Assembly: GCA_934667275.1 (NCBI GenBank)
Contig: CAKULK010000014.1
Coordinates: 1 to 61,785, forward strand
Origin: an uncultured Bacteroidales bacterium
Lineage (GTDB): Bacteria; Bacteroidota; Bacteroidia; Bacteroidales; Paludibacteraceae
Length of the DNA: 61,785 nt
Direction of reading: 5' to 3'
In this document: positions 9,797 through 18,707 of the stretch, piece after piece
How positions within the stretch are numbered: the stretch's first letter is position 1
How the letters are laid out: each line of letters starts with the position of its first letter
Position numbers and translations under genes: made by a program
The notes under the pieces: generated by a model
The model's database searches: none
The model's input: only the letters and a program-made list of their open reading frames with translations
What the model was told of the DNA's origin: nothing

Positions 9797-9829
9797 GTTA
9801 TAGGATAGTTATAGGATGGTTATATGTTA
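9797..9829. repeat. 11-bp tandem array, family A (3 units)
   Basis: GTTATAGGATA, GTTATAGGATG, GTTATATGTTA, each exactly 11 bp. It lies between the divergent Rhs and tamL promoters. The same unit (as TATCCTATAAC on the other strand) recurs at 34613-34634 and 46275-46307. Confidence 0.85.
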
Positions 9830-9875
9830 GACGGGGTATGGATAGCGTCCAATCAACTCAAAAACGGCAACTCTC

Positions 9876-9906
9876 TTGCAGATGTGCAAAAATTGTTGTA
9901 ACTTTG
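9876..9906 (+). promoter_or_regulatory. tamL promoter
   Basis: TTG at 9876-9878, a 20-bp spacer, then TAACTTTG at 9899-9906. It is so close to the ATG at 9921 that the leader would be only about 10 nt. Confidence 0.6.
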
Positions 9907-9920
9907 TCGGTTGAATTAAA

Positions 9921-12278
9921 ATGCGGGAAAAGTACAAAAAAATACGGTTTAGTCTGTTGGGGTTCCTCGCTTGCACGTATGAACGGTTTGTCACAAACAA
10001 ACAAACTTGGAGGGCGTGCGGACGGGAATTGCTGCTCCCCGTGGCATTATGCCTTGCGGGTTGTAACACCACAAAGTTCGTTCCCGAAGGTGAATATCTG
10101 CTGGACAAGGCGCGCGTGAAAGTGGAAGACAACAAAAGTGTACAAACCTCCGATTTGACCGATTATCTGCAGCAGAAACAAAATACAGAGGTACTCGGTT
10201 TTTGGAAACTGCAGTTGGATATCTACAACACCGCCCCTGCAGACACTGCAAACAAGACCAATGCTTTCTTGGCACGCAATGCGCACAAGATGGGCGAACC
10301 GCCCGTGATATTCTCGCCCGAACTGACCGATCTCAGCCGTCTGCAACTGCAACGAGCCATGCAAAATCGCGGCTATTTCCACACTACTGTGGACACCACA
10401 ATGAGGGTGAGAAAACGCAAAGTGGACCTGACTTACCATGTCACAGCACGAGAGCCCTATACCATCCGCAACTATTCCGTGCGCTTTGCCGAACCCGAAT
10501 TGCGACAGATTGCGCAAGACCAGCGCAGGTCGATGATTCAAGAAGGAATGCAGTTCGATGCCGACATCATGGACCAGGAGCGGCAACGCGTGGCAAGTGC
10601 CATGCGCAAAAAAGGATGTTTCTACTTTGATAAAGAAATGATTCAATATCAAGCAGATAGCACACGCGGTGTTCGGCAGGTGAGCGTAACGATGTGTCTG
10701 CAGGATTATATCGAGCAGATGTCGCCAGAGGAGAAAGCACGCATCTTTCGCCAATACAAGATAGCCCATGTGTACTTTCATATTGACTACGACACCGACC
10801 ATATTCCTAAGGGCGAGACACTTCAAACATCAACACGCGATGGCTACATATTCACATGGGTGGGACGACCGCTGTTGCGTGAACGCGTGCTGATGCACAG
10901 TTGCCCCATTGAGCCGGGGGAGATGTACAACGAACACCACGTGGAGCGCGCTTATGCCAACCTCAATCAGTTGTCGCCTGTCAAGTATGTGGATATCAGT
11001 TTTCAGCCCGTTTCTGCAGACGAATTGGATTGTCATATTGTACTCTCGCGCGGCAAACTGAATACCGTTTCCGCCGAAGTGGAAGGCACCTACTCGGCTG
11101 GCGATTGGGGAGTGGCGGCAGGTGTCGGCTATACTAATCGGAACCTGTTCAGAGGTGCGGAAGAGTTTACATTGGACGGGCGCGGGAGTTATGAATGGCG
11201 TCAGAACGGCGGACGCGCCATCGAAGCCAAAGCGGCGGCAGGACTTACCTTTCCAAATGCGCCTGCCATAAACTTGAGTTTCAACTACCAGAACCGTCCC
11301 AATGAGTTCACACGCTATATTTTCAATGCCGGACTCACCTACAAATTGCGACGCCGCTCTTCCAAACCGCAGCATCAGTTCCAGTTGCTGGACATCAGTT
11401 ACGTGTATCTTCCGTGGATTAGCGATGATTTCCGCAAACAGTTTCTTCAGTCCACCAATATCTTGAAATACTCTTACGAGAACCACTTTATCGTGGGGTG
11501 GGGCTACGCCGGCTCGTACACATCCTATAGCGAAAGGCAGCCGCTGAGGTCGTACTACAACGTTAATTACAGCGTTGAGACGGCAGGAAACTTGATGTTG
11601 GGGCTGGCGAAAGTATGCCATTTCCCACAAGATTCTACAGGCTACACCCTGTTCAACATACCTTTCTCGCAGTATGCCAAGGGAGATGTATTCTTCACTT
11701 ATCATCAGATATTCAACAAAGCGCATCGCCTTGTGTATCATGCCGATATGGGTGTTGCCATACCGTATGGCAACTCACAGACAGTACCGTTTGAGAAGCG
11801 ATATTTTGCCGGTGGTGCCAATAGTGTGCGCGGTTGGACAGCCCGCAGTTTAGGTCCGGGAGGATACCGCGGTAACGGGTCACTCATCGATTTCAACAAC
11901 CAGGCGGGTGATATCCGATTGAACCTGAATGTGGAGTACCGCGTGAATGTGTGGTCGTTTATTAACCTTGCCGCCTTTGTGGACGCAGGAAACATCTGGA
12001 CGATTCATGAGTATGATGCACAACCGCATGGTGCATTTCTTTGGCACGAAGGCGACAAGATAAAAACCGAATTCTACAAACAGATAGCCCTTGCCTACGG
12101 CATCGGCTTGCGATTGGATTTCTCGTTTTTCATCTTCCGCGTGGACTTTGGCGTCAAACTATACGACCCGAGCCGTCTTTATGGCGATGTGGCAGGCACA
12201 CAGTGGCGTACCGTTGCCAACGGACTCAGTTGGAAAGACGATATGAGTTTCCATTTTGCCATTGGCTATCCATTCTGA
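9921..12278 (+). CDS. tamL: TamL-type outer-membrane assembly lipoprotein (BamA/TamA superfamily)
   Basis: 785 residues. A lipobox (CLAGC, Cys48) is followed by NTTKFVPEGEYLL, the usual mature start of the Bacteroidota lipoprotein form of TamA. POTRA-like segments lie near 90-330 and a 16-strand-type beta barrel fills the C-terminal half, ending in Phe as outer-membrane barrels do. The family helps insert or export proteins at the outer membrane. The start is odd: the ATG at 9921 puts about 30 extra residues before the signal peptide, including a second weak lipobox (LGFLAC). No other ATG exists before the lipobox, and the promoter leaves almost no leader. rnhB follows 15 bp later. Confidence 0.88.
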   Translation: MREKYKKIRFSLLGFLACTYERFVTNKQTWRACGRELLLPVALCLAGCNTTKFVPEGEYLLDKARVKVEDNKSVQTSDLTDYLQQKQNTEVLGFWKLQLDIYNTAPADTANKTNAFLARNAHKMGEPPVIFSPELTDLSRLQLQRAMQNRGYFHTTVDTTMRVRKRKVDLTYHVTAREPYTIRNYSVRFAEPELRQIAQDQRRSMIQEGMQFDADIMDQERQRVASAMRKKGCFYFDKEMIQYQADSTRGVRQVSVTMCLQDYIEQMSPEEKARIFRQYKIAHVYFHIDYDTDHIPKGETLQTSTRDGYIFTWVGRPLLRERVLMHSCPIEPGEMYNEHHVERAYANLNQLSPVKYVDISFQPVSADELDCHIVLSRGKLNTVSAEVEGTYSAGDWGVAAGVGYTNRNLFRGAEEFTLDGRGSYEWRQNGGRAIEAKAAAGLTFPNAPAINLSFNYQNRPNEFTRYIFNAGLTYKLRRRSSKPQHQFQLLDISYVYLPWISDDFRKQFLQSTNILKYSYENHFIVGWGYAGSYTSYSERQPLRSYYNVNYSVETAGNLMLGLAKVCHFPQDSTGYTLFNIPFSQYAKGDVFFTYHQIFNKAHRLVYHADMGVAIPYGNSQTVPFEKRYFAGGANSVRGWTARSLGPGGYRGNGSLIDFNNQAGDIRLNLNVEYRVNVWSFINLAAFVDAGNIWTIHEYDAQPHGAFLWHEGDKIKTEFYKQIALAYGIGLRLDFSFFIFRVDFGVKLYDPSRLYGDVAGTQWRTVANGLSWKDDMSFHFAIGYPF

Positions 12279-12293
12279 AATTGCCGAAAGCCA

Positions 12294-12908
12294 ATGCTTG
12301 AGCCATATTATATACAAGGCGTGTTGGAGGCGGGGTGCGACGAGGCAGGGCGCGGACCGCTGGCAGGCAGTGTGTTTGCCGCGGCGGTGGTGTGGAGCCC
12401 CGAGGAGCGGTATTGGGAGCATGAGGACCTGGCTTTGCTCAACGACTCGAAGCAACTGACTGAGCATCAGCGGTACCACCTGCGTCCGCTGATAGAGAAA
12501 TATGCGCTGGCATGGGCTGTGGCAGAGGTTACGGCGGAGGAGATAGACCGCATAAACATCCTGAATGCCTCGATACTCGGTATGCAACGTGCGCTGGCGC
12601 AACTGAAGGTGCAGCCGCAGCATATCTTGGTGGACGGCAACCGTTGGAAGCCATATATCCCTGACGGACAGGTGCTTGAGGTGCCTGCGCGTACGGTGGT
12701 GAAAGGCGATGGGAAGTACTTGTCAATAGCCGCAGCAAGTGTGTTGGCGAAGACGTACAGGGACGACTACATGCTGCGCCTGCACGAGGAGTACCCGCAG
12801 TATCATTGGGACGAGAACAAGGGCTACCCCACACGGGCGCATTATGAGGCGATTCGGCAGTTCGGGGTCACGGAATATCACAGGAAATCATTCAAATTAA
12901 ACAAATAA
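12294..12908 (+). CDS. rnhB: ribonuclease HII
   Basis: 204 residues, full length. It cuts RNA of RNA:DNA hybrids and single ribonucleotides in DNA. Catalytic acidic residues are visible: Asp16-Glu17 (GCDEAGRGPLAG), Asp114 (ILVDGN) and Asp157 (AKTYRDDY); the VVKGDGKYLSIAAASVLAK block is characteristic. It lies 15 bp after tamL and 4 bp before sppA, so it is probably co-transcribed with them. Confidence 0.95.
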   Translation: MLEPYYIQGVLEAGCDEAGRGPLAGSVFAAAVVWSPEERYWEHEDLALLNDSKQLTEHQRYHLRPLIEKYALAWAVAEVTAEEIDRINILNASILGMQRALAQLKVQPQHILVDGNRWKPYIPDGQVLEVPARTVVKGDGKYLSIAAASVLAKTYRDDYMLRLHEEYPQYHWDENKGYPTRAHYEAIRQFGVTEYHRKSFKLNK

Positions 12909-12912
12909 GAGT

Positions 12913-14664
12913 ATGGGAATTTATGTGAAACAGGAGGAGCAACCTCGTAAAAAACATGGTTGTTTGTGGACGATTATCGTTTGCGCCGTGCTGTATGTGG
13001 TGATGTGCGGAGTGGTGGGCGCAATGATGGGGAATATGTTTTCCACCCCCACTGCCACTTTGGAGGCAAATACTGTCTATCGTATTGACTTGGACGGCGT
13101 TCTGGTGGAGCAGGCACCTATAGACAACCCGTGGGCATCGCTGTTGTCCGATATGCCGGGTTACAATAGTCAGAACACGGTCGGCTTGGACGACCTGCTG
13201 AGTAATATCCGTCTGGCAAAGGACAACGACAAGGTGTTGGGCATCTATCTGCGCGGCGGCAGTCTGCAGATGGCACCTGCGTCTGCAAAGGCGTTGCGCG
13301 ATGCGCTGATAGACTTCAAAGAGTCGGGCAAGTTCGTTATCGCGTATGCCGCCGACTATGGTCAGACCAACTACTATGTGGCATCGGTGGCGGACAAGAT
13401 TTTCCTCAACCCCGTCGGCAGTGTGGCTTGGGACGGACTGAGCGCACAAAAGATGTACTACACACGCCTGTTGGAGAAGATTGGCGTGGAGATGCAAATA
13501 CTGAAAGTAGGTACCTTCAAGTCCGCCGTAGAGCCGTACTTCCGCACATCGATGTCGGACGCAGACCGCGAGCAGACCAAGCAGTATATCAACGGAATAT
13601 GGGGCGAGATGACCGCTTCCGTAGCAGCAAGCAGGCACTTGACAGCAGCACAACTGAACGCATATGCCGACGAGTGCATGAGTCTGCAACCCGAACAGAA
13701 ATACGTGGACTACGGCATGGTGGATACCCTGTTGTACATCCAGGACATGGACTCCGTCTTGCGCGCGTACGCGGGTACTAAGGACTACAAGACACTCAGC
13801 ACCTCGCGCATGGCGACCGTGAAACGCGCATCCGTGAAGGCGAAAGACGAGATTGCCGTGCTCTATGCCGAAGGGCAGATTACCGACGACAGCGGCAGTA
13901 GCATCGTCGGCACCAAGATGGTAAAGACCATCAAGAAGATTGCCAAGGACGACAATGTGAAGGCTGTGGTACTGCGCGTGAACAGCCCGGGTGGCAGTGC
14001 GAATGCCAGCGAGCAGATTTGGCACGCGGTGAAGACGCTGCAAGCCAAAGGGCTGCCTGTGGTAGTGTCGATGGGTGACTATGCAGCGTCGGGCGGCTAC
14101 TACATCTCGTGCGAGGCGGATTATATTTACGCCGAACCCACTACACTGACGGGTTCTATTGGCATCTTTGGCACCGTGCCCAATCTCGGCAAGTTGCGCG
14201 ACAAAGTGGGCATAGACATTGACGGCGTGGGCACCAACCGCCACTCCGACATGCAGGTGAATATGGTGTACAAAGGCATGAATCCTGAGGAATACCGCCT
14301 GATGCAGAACATGGTGGAGCGCGGTTACGACCTCTTCACCCGCCGTTGTGCCGAAGGGCGCGGCATGACACAAGATGCCATCAAAGCCATTGGCGAAGGA
14401 CGTGTATGGTTGGGCAAAGATGCGATAAACATTGGGCTCGTGGACGAACTCGGTAACATCGACAACGCCATCAGCAAGGCTGCCGAACTGGCAGAACTCG
14501 GACAGTACGCCATCACCTATTACCCCGAGGTGGAGGACCCCATGGAGACGCTGCTCCGTATGTTTGACAACACCACGCCCGAGGAGCGCCTGATAATGCA
14601 AGTACGTGAGTTTGCGTCCAAACCACGTGTGATGGCATTGATGCCGAATGTCACTATCCGATAA
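12913..14664 (+). CDS. sppA: signal peptide peptidase SppA, 67K type
   Basis: 583 residues with an N-terminal membrane anchor (about 18-40) and two tandem peptidase-S49 halves, as in the long SppA class. The Ser/Lys dyad is visible: Lys203 in GTFKSAVEP in the first half and Ser393 in YAASGGYY in the second. It degrades leftover signal peptides in the inner membrane, with the active site on the periplasmic side. The lpxK reading frame starts 17 bp before its stop, so the two are translationally linked. Confidence 0.95.
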   Translation: MGIYVKQEEQPRKKHGCLWTIIVCAVLYVVMCGVVGAMMGNMFSTPTATLEANTVYRIDLDGVLVEQAPIDNPWASLLSDMPGYNSQNTVGLDDLLSNIRLAKDNDKVLGIYLRGGSLQMAPASAKALRDALIDFKESGKFVIAYAADYGQTNYYVASVADKIFLNPVGSVAWDGLSAQKMYYTRLLEKIGVEMQILKVGTFKSAVEPYFRTSMSDADREQTKQYINGIWGEMTASVAASRHLTAAQLNAYADECMSLQPEQKYVDYGMVDTLLYIQDMDSVLRAYAGTKDYKTLSTSRMATVKRASVKAKDEIAVLYAEGQITDDSGSSIVGTKMVKTIKKIAKDDNVKAVVLRVNSPGGSANASEQIWHAVKTLQAKGLPVVVSMGDYAASGGYYISCEADYIYAEPTTLTGSIGIFGTVPNLGKLRDKVGIDIDGVGTNRHSDMQVNMVYKGMNPEEYRLMQNMVERGYDLFTRRCAEGRGMTQDAIKAIGEGRVWLGKDAINIGLVDELGNIDNAISKAAELAELGQYAITYYPEVEDPMETLLRMFDNTTPEERLIMQVREFASKPRVMALMPNVTIR

Positions 14665-15712
14665 CCATCCTACAATAAGTATCAATCAGATTCTCAAGAT
14701 ATTAGCGATGCCCCTCTCGTGGCTCTACGGGCTTGGCGTGTGGGTACGCAATGAGTTGTACGACAGCCACGTGTTGCGCTCGCGCACCGTGCCGATACCC
14801 ACCATCGGGGTGGGCAATCTTGCAGTGGGTGGCACGGGCAAGACACCGATGACAGAGTATATCGTGTCCCTGCTGGTGTCGCACGGCTACCACGTTGCCA
14901 TACTCTCGCGGGGCTACGGGCGCACCACCAAGGGCTTCCGCCTTGCCAATGCCAACGACACCGCCCTCACCATTGGCGACGAACCTGCGCAGATGCATAG
15001 CCGTTTCCCCGAGGTACCTATGGCAGTCTGTGCCGACCGCGTACAGGGAGTACGCCGACTGCAATCGCTGTTCCCTGATTTGCAATGCGTGGTGCTCGAC
15101 GATGCCTTCCAGCATCGGCGTCTCAGGTGTGGCTACTATGTGCTGCTCACACCCTACGACCGCCTCTATGTGCATGACCAGATGTTGCCTTGCGGGCGGC
15201 TTCGCGACCTGCCGAGTCAGAGCCTGCGTGCCAATACCGTGGTGGTCACCAAGTGCCCGCCTACTATGCGCCCCATCGACTGCCGCATAGTGAGCAACGC
15301 ACTCCGTCTGCCCTCCTATCAGCACCTCTGTTTTGCCTCTATCAGTTATCCGGCACTTCATTTGACAGGCACACCGTTGCTCGTCACGGGCATCGCGCAC
15401 CCCGAGTATATGCTTCAGTATGTACAGCAGCAATACCCTGAGGCTCAACTGCTTACCTTCCCCGACCACCACGCGTTCACCGATGGCGACATCGAGACTA
15501 TCCTCGCCCGAGCCGCTGCTTTCGACACCGTCCTCACCACCGAAAAGGACTACGCGCGTCTCCTGCAGACCTCCTTGCCCGAGCGGTTGGGCGACCGACT
15601 GCAGGTGCTCCCCATTCATATCGACCTTGGTGGCGACAAGGCGGCTTTCGACCGCGAGATACTGCTCTACGTGGCAGAAAACAACCGCCACACCATACAC
15701 CCCTCTAATTGA
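14648..15712 (+). CDS. lpxK: tetraacyldisaccharide 4'-kinase
   Basis: 354 residues. It phosphorylates the lipid A disaccharide precursor at the 4' position, using ATP, at the inner membrane. An N-terminal hydrophobic/amphipathic segment (MPLSWLYGLGVWVRNELYD) is followed by the P-loop GNLAVGGTGKTP at 57-67 and ILSRGYGRTTKG. The start at 14648 overlaps sppA; Met21 (14708) is a possible alternative just before the conserved segment. An MsbA-like exporter follows 6 bp later, which fits consecutive steps in making and flipping lipid A. Confidence 0.95.
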   Translation: MSLSDNHPTISINQILKILAMPLSWLYGLGVWVRNELYDSHVLRSRTVPIPTIGVGNLAVGGTGKTPMTEYIVSLLVSHGYHVAILSRGYGRTTKGFRLANANDTALTIGDEPAQMHSRFPEVPMAVCADRVQGVRRLQSLFPDLQCVVLDDAFQHRRLRCGYYVLLTPYDRLYVHDQMLPCGRLRDLPSQSLRANTVVVTKCPPTMRPIDCRIVSNALRLPSYQHLCFASISYPALHLTGTPLLVTGIAHPEYMLQYVQQQYPEAQLLTFPDHHAFTDGDIETILARAAAFDTVLTTEKDYARLLQTSLPERLGDRLQVLPIHIDLGGDKAAFDREILLYVAENNRHTIHPSN

Positions 15713-15718
15713 CGTACT

Positions 15719-17557
15719 ATGCACATTATCAAATTATTGCATCGCTTCATACCCCCCTACTGCGGTTTCGTGGCACTCAACCTTTGCTTCAACATCCTCT
15801 CCACGGTGCTGTCGCTGTTCTCTTTCGCCACCATCATACCCGTCCTGCAACTGCTTTTCGGGCTGTCGGATACGCAAACCGACTACATCGCCCTCTCATC
15901 CACGCAGGGCATGGACCAGTTCATCGACGCCGTCAAGAACAACCTCTACTACTATCTGCAAGTCCAAATCGAGACCCGCGGCGGCGAACAGGTATTGCTC
16001 TTACTCGGTGGTTGTCTGGTAGTTATGACCGGTCTCAAGTGCCTCACGGCGTGGCTCGCCAACTATTTCATGGTCCCCATACGCACGGGCGTGTTGCGTG
16101 ACCTGCGCGCCCAACTCTACACCAAGGTCGTCAGCCTGCCCATCGGCTTTTTCACCGAGGAGCGCAAGGGCGATGTTATGTCGCGCATGACCAACGACGT
16201 GAACGAGGTCGAGGCGAGTATCATGTCCACCCTCGACATGCTCTTCAAGGACCCCATCATGATTCTCGTTTACCTCGTCACCCTCTTCTGCATCTCGTGG
16301 CAACTCACCCTGTTCGTCCTTGTGCTGCTGCCCGTAGCGGGCTGGCTGATAGGGCGTATCGGACGGTCGCTGAAGCGCGCCTCCTCACTCGGGCAGGAGC
16401 AGAATGCCGAGATTCTCACCCAGATTGACGAGACCCTCGGCGGGCTCCGCGTGGTCAAGGCGTTCAATGCCGAGCAGAAACTCATCGCGCGGTTCATGTC
16501 GCTCATCAACGCCACCCGCCGTACCTTCAACCGCATCAACCGCCGCTATTACCTTGCGCACCCCGTCTCCGAGTTCCTCGGCACCGCACTCATCGCCATT
16601 CTCCTCTGGTACGGCGGCACGCTCATCCTCTCCGCCCACGCCACCATCGACGCGGCGACGTTCATCTACTACCTCGTCATTTTCTACTCCATCATCAACC
16701 CCGCCAAGGACCTCAGCAAGGCGTCCTACGGCATCCGCCGCGGACTGGCATCATTGGAGCGCATTGACAAGATACTCAACACCCAATCCAATATCCGCGA
16801 GGTAGCCTCCCCGCGCGCGCTGCCCGACTTCCAATCCTGTATCCGTTACGAGGACGTGTCCTTCTCCTATATCGCCGAACGCCCTGTCCTTCAGCATATT
16901 AACCTCGACATCCACAAGGGGCAGACCATCGCCCTCGTGGGGCAGTCGGGCAGTGGCAAGACCACCATGGCGGACCTCCTCCCGCGTTTCTACGATGTCA
17001 CGGGCGGGCGCATCACCATCGACGGCGTGGACATCCGCGACCTCCGCACTTTCGACCTCCGCGCCCTCATGGGCAACGTCAATCAGGAGGCGATTCTCTT
17101 CAACGACACGTTCTACAACAACATCACTTTCGGCGTCAGCCACGCCACTCTCGATGAGGTACGCCGTGCCGCACGTATCGCCAATGCCGACGATTTCATC
17201 ATGGCAACGCCCGGGCAGTACGACACCTGCATCGGCGACCGCGGTTCGCGCCTCAGCGGCGGGCAGCGCCAGCGTATCTCTATCGCCCGCGCCATCCTCA
17301 AGAACCCGCCCATTCTCATTCTCGACGAGGCGACTTCCGCCCTCGACACCGAGTCCGAGAAACTCGTGCAGGAGGCGCTGGAGAACCTCATGAAGGACCG
17401 CACCACGCTCGTCGTGGCGCACCGTCTCTCCACCATCCGCAACGCCGACCTCATCTGTGTCCTCCACGAGGGGCGCATCGTCGAGCGCGGTCGCCATGAC
17501 GACCTAATGGAAATTAACGGTTACTACCGCAAATTGATTGAAATGCAACAAGGATAA
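15719..17557 (+). CDS. MsbA-like ABC exporter (fused permease and ATPase)
   Basis: 612 residues: an ABC transmembrane domain with six helices (about 1-330), then the nucleotide-binding domain. Walker A is GQSGSGKTT at 408-416, the signature LSGGQRQR is near 512, Walker B with ILILDEATSAL is near 540, and the switch His is in VVAHRLS. Position directly after lpxK suggests lipid A/lipid flipping like MsbA, but half-size exporters of this type also move drugs or peptides. Third positions are strikingly rich in C compared with neighbouring genes. Its stop lies 3 bp from the convergent recF stop with no terminator between. Confidence 0.9.
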   Translation: MHIIKLLHRFIPPYCGFVALNLCFNILSTVLSLFSFATIIPVLQLLFGLSDTQTDYIALSSTQGMDQFIDAVKNNLYYYLQVQIETRGGEQVLLLLGGCLVVMTGLKCLTAWLANYFMVPIRTGVLRDLRAQLYTKVVSLPIGFFTEERKGDVMSRMTNDVNEVEASIMSTLDMLFKDPIMILVYLVTLFCISWQLTLFVLVLLPVAGWLIGRIGRSLKRASSLGQEQNAEILTQIDETLGGLRVVKAFNAEQKLIARFMSLINATRRTFNRINRRYYLAHPVSEFLGTALIAILLWYGGTLILSAHATIDAATFIYYLVIFYSIINPAKDLSKASYGIRRGLASLERIDKILNTQSNIREVASPRALPDFQSCIRYEDVSFSYIAERPVLQHINLDIHKGQTIALVGQSGSGKTTMADLLPRFYDVTGGRITIDGVDIRDLRTFDLRALMGNVNQEAILFNDTFYNNITFGVSHATLDEVRRAARIANADDFIMATPGQYDTCIGDRGSRLSGGQRQRISIARAILKNPPILILDEATSALDTESEKLVQEALENLMKDRTTLVVAHRLSTIRNADLICVLHEGRIVERGRHDDLMEINGYYRKLIEMQQG

Positions 17558-17560
17558 AGA

Positions 17561-18700
17561 TTACAAAGTGACTTCTCCGTTCCTGACGTGAAAAACAGAG
17601 AACTGCTGCTGATTTTGCAATATCGTCACCAAGTGCTGGCGGTCGGTGTCGGTGATAAATATCTGTCCAAACTGCTCACTACCAACCAATTGAACAATCC
17701 GTTCCACACGATCGCTGTCCAATTTGTCGAAAATGTCGTCCAGCAGCAATATCGGCTTACCGCTCATTGCTCCACCCCACTCGCCCAAGCACAATGCCTG
17801 CCCCAACTTCATCGCCAGCAAGAATGTCTTCTGCTGCCCTTGGCTGCCCACACGCTTCAACGGATACTCCCCCAACAGCATTTCCAACTCGTCTTTGTGG
17901 ATGCCTTGAGAAGTCCAACCTAATATAAGGTCTCTCGTGCGCGTGCGCGCATAGGCTTCCTGCAAATCACGGTCTTGCAACTGCGACACATACGTCAGTA
18001 CAGCCTCCTCGCCAGCCGACCGTGTCTCACCTGTAACTGCAGTATATACCTTTTGAAAATACGGCATGAAACGCTCAATAAAACGGCTACGCTCCCCAAA
18101 AATATAGTTGGCGTGCTCCACCATCTGCACCTCAATCACCTCAAACAAGTCCGTTGGCAGAGAGTCGGCAGGGGTGTCTTCATATTGTTTCAACAGGGCA
18201 TTCCGCTGCTTCAGCAACACATTGTAGCGGGTCAGATGCTCCAAATACAAGCGATTGTATTGGGAAATCACGCCATCCATAAAGCGCCTGCGTTCATCGC
18301 TGCCATCGCTAATCAGTTCGCCGTCCTGCGGACTCACCATCACCAGCGGTATCAGCCCGATATGGTCAATCATGCGCGCGTAATCCTTCTTTCCTCGGCG
18401 AAACTGCTTTTTCTGCCCACGCTTGATGCCACAGGAAATAACAATATCCTCCGCAGTAGTATCATCTTGGTAATCCGAGTACACTCCCTGCACCATTGCC
18501 ATATTCTCACCGTGCGTAATATTCTGGCTATCAATGATATTGTACGCCGATTTCGTGAAACTCAGATAATAAACAGCGTCCAAGATATTGGTCTTCCCTT
18601 GTCCGTTCAGACCAATAAAACAATTCAATTTATCTGAGAAGCGCAGTGTCGCCTCCCGGATATTCTTGAAATTCAGTATGCTCAGTTCGCGCAATACCAT
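17561..18700 (-). CDS. recF: DNA replication/repair protein RecF
   Basis: 379 residues of the SMC-like ATPase family that loads RecA at gaps. Walker A is GLNGQGKTN at 30-38, preceded by the RecF start (LSILNFKNIREATLRF). The signature region is GSQGQQKTFLLAMKL and Walker B reads ILLLDDIFDKLD. The length is normal. It starts 7 bp after the stop of an NtrC-type regulator gene, so the two probably form an operon; this is not the classic dnaA-dnaN-recF setting. Confidence 0.95.
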   Translation of the reverse strand: MVLRELSILNFKNIREATLRFSDKLNCFIGLNGQGKTNILDAVYYLSFTKSAYNIIDSQNITHGENMAMVQGVYSDYQDDTTAEDIVISCGIKRGQKKQFRRGKKDYARMIDHIGLIPLVMVSPQDGELISDGSDERRRFMDGVISQYNRLYLEHLTRYNVLLKQRNALLKQYEDTPADSLPTDLFEVIEVQMVEHANYIFGERSRFIERFMPYFQKVYTAVTGETRSAGEEAVLTYVSQLQDRDLQEAYARTRTRDLILGWTSQGIHKDELEMLLGEYPLKRVGSQGQQKTFLLAMKLGQALCLGEWGGAMSGKPILLLDDIFDKLDSDRVERIVQLVGSEQFGQIFITDTDRQHLVTILQNQQQFSVFHVRNGEVTL

Positions 18701-18707
18701 TTATCTC

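Noticed and set aside
12892..14685. 597-codon minus-strand frame
   Set aside because: Antisense of sppA; His/Val-rich shadow translation.
16404..17393. Plus-strand frames of 133 and 146 codons
   Set aside because: Alternate frames inside the GC3-rich ABC exporter; Ser/Pro/Arg-rich nonsense.
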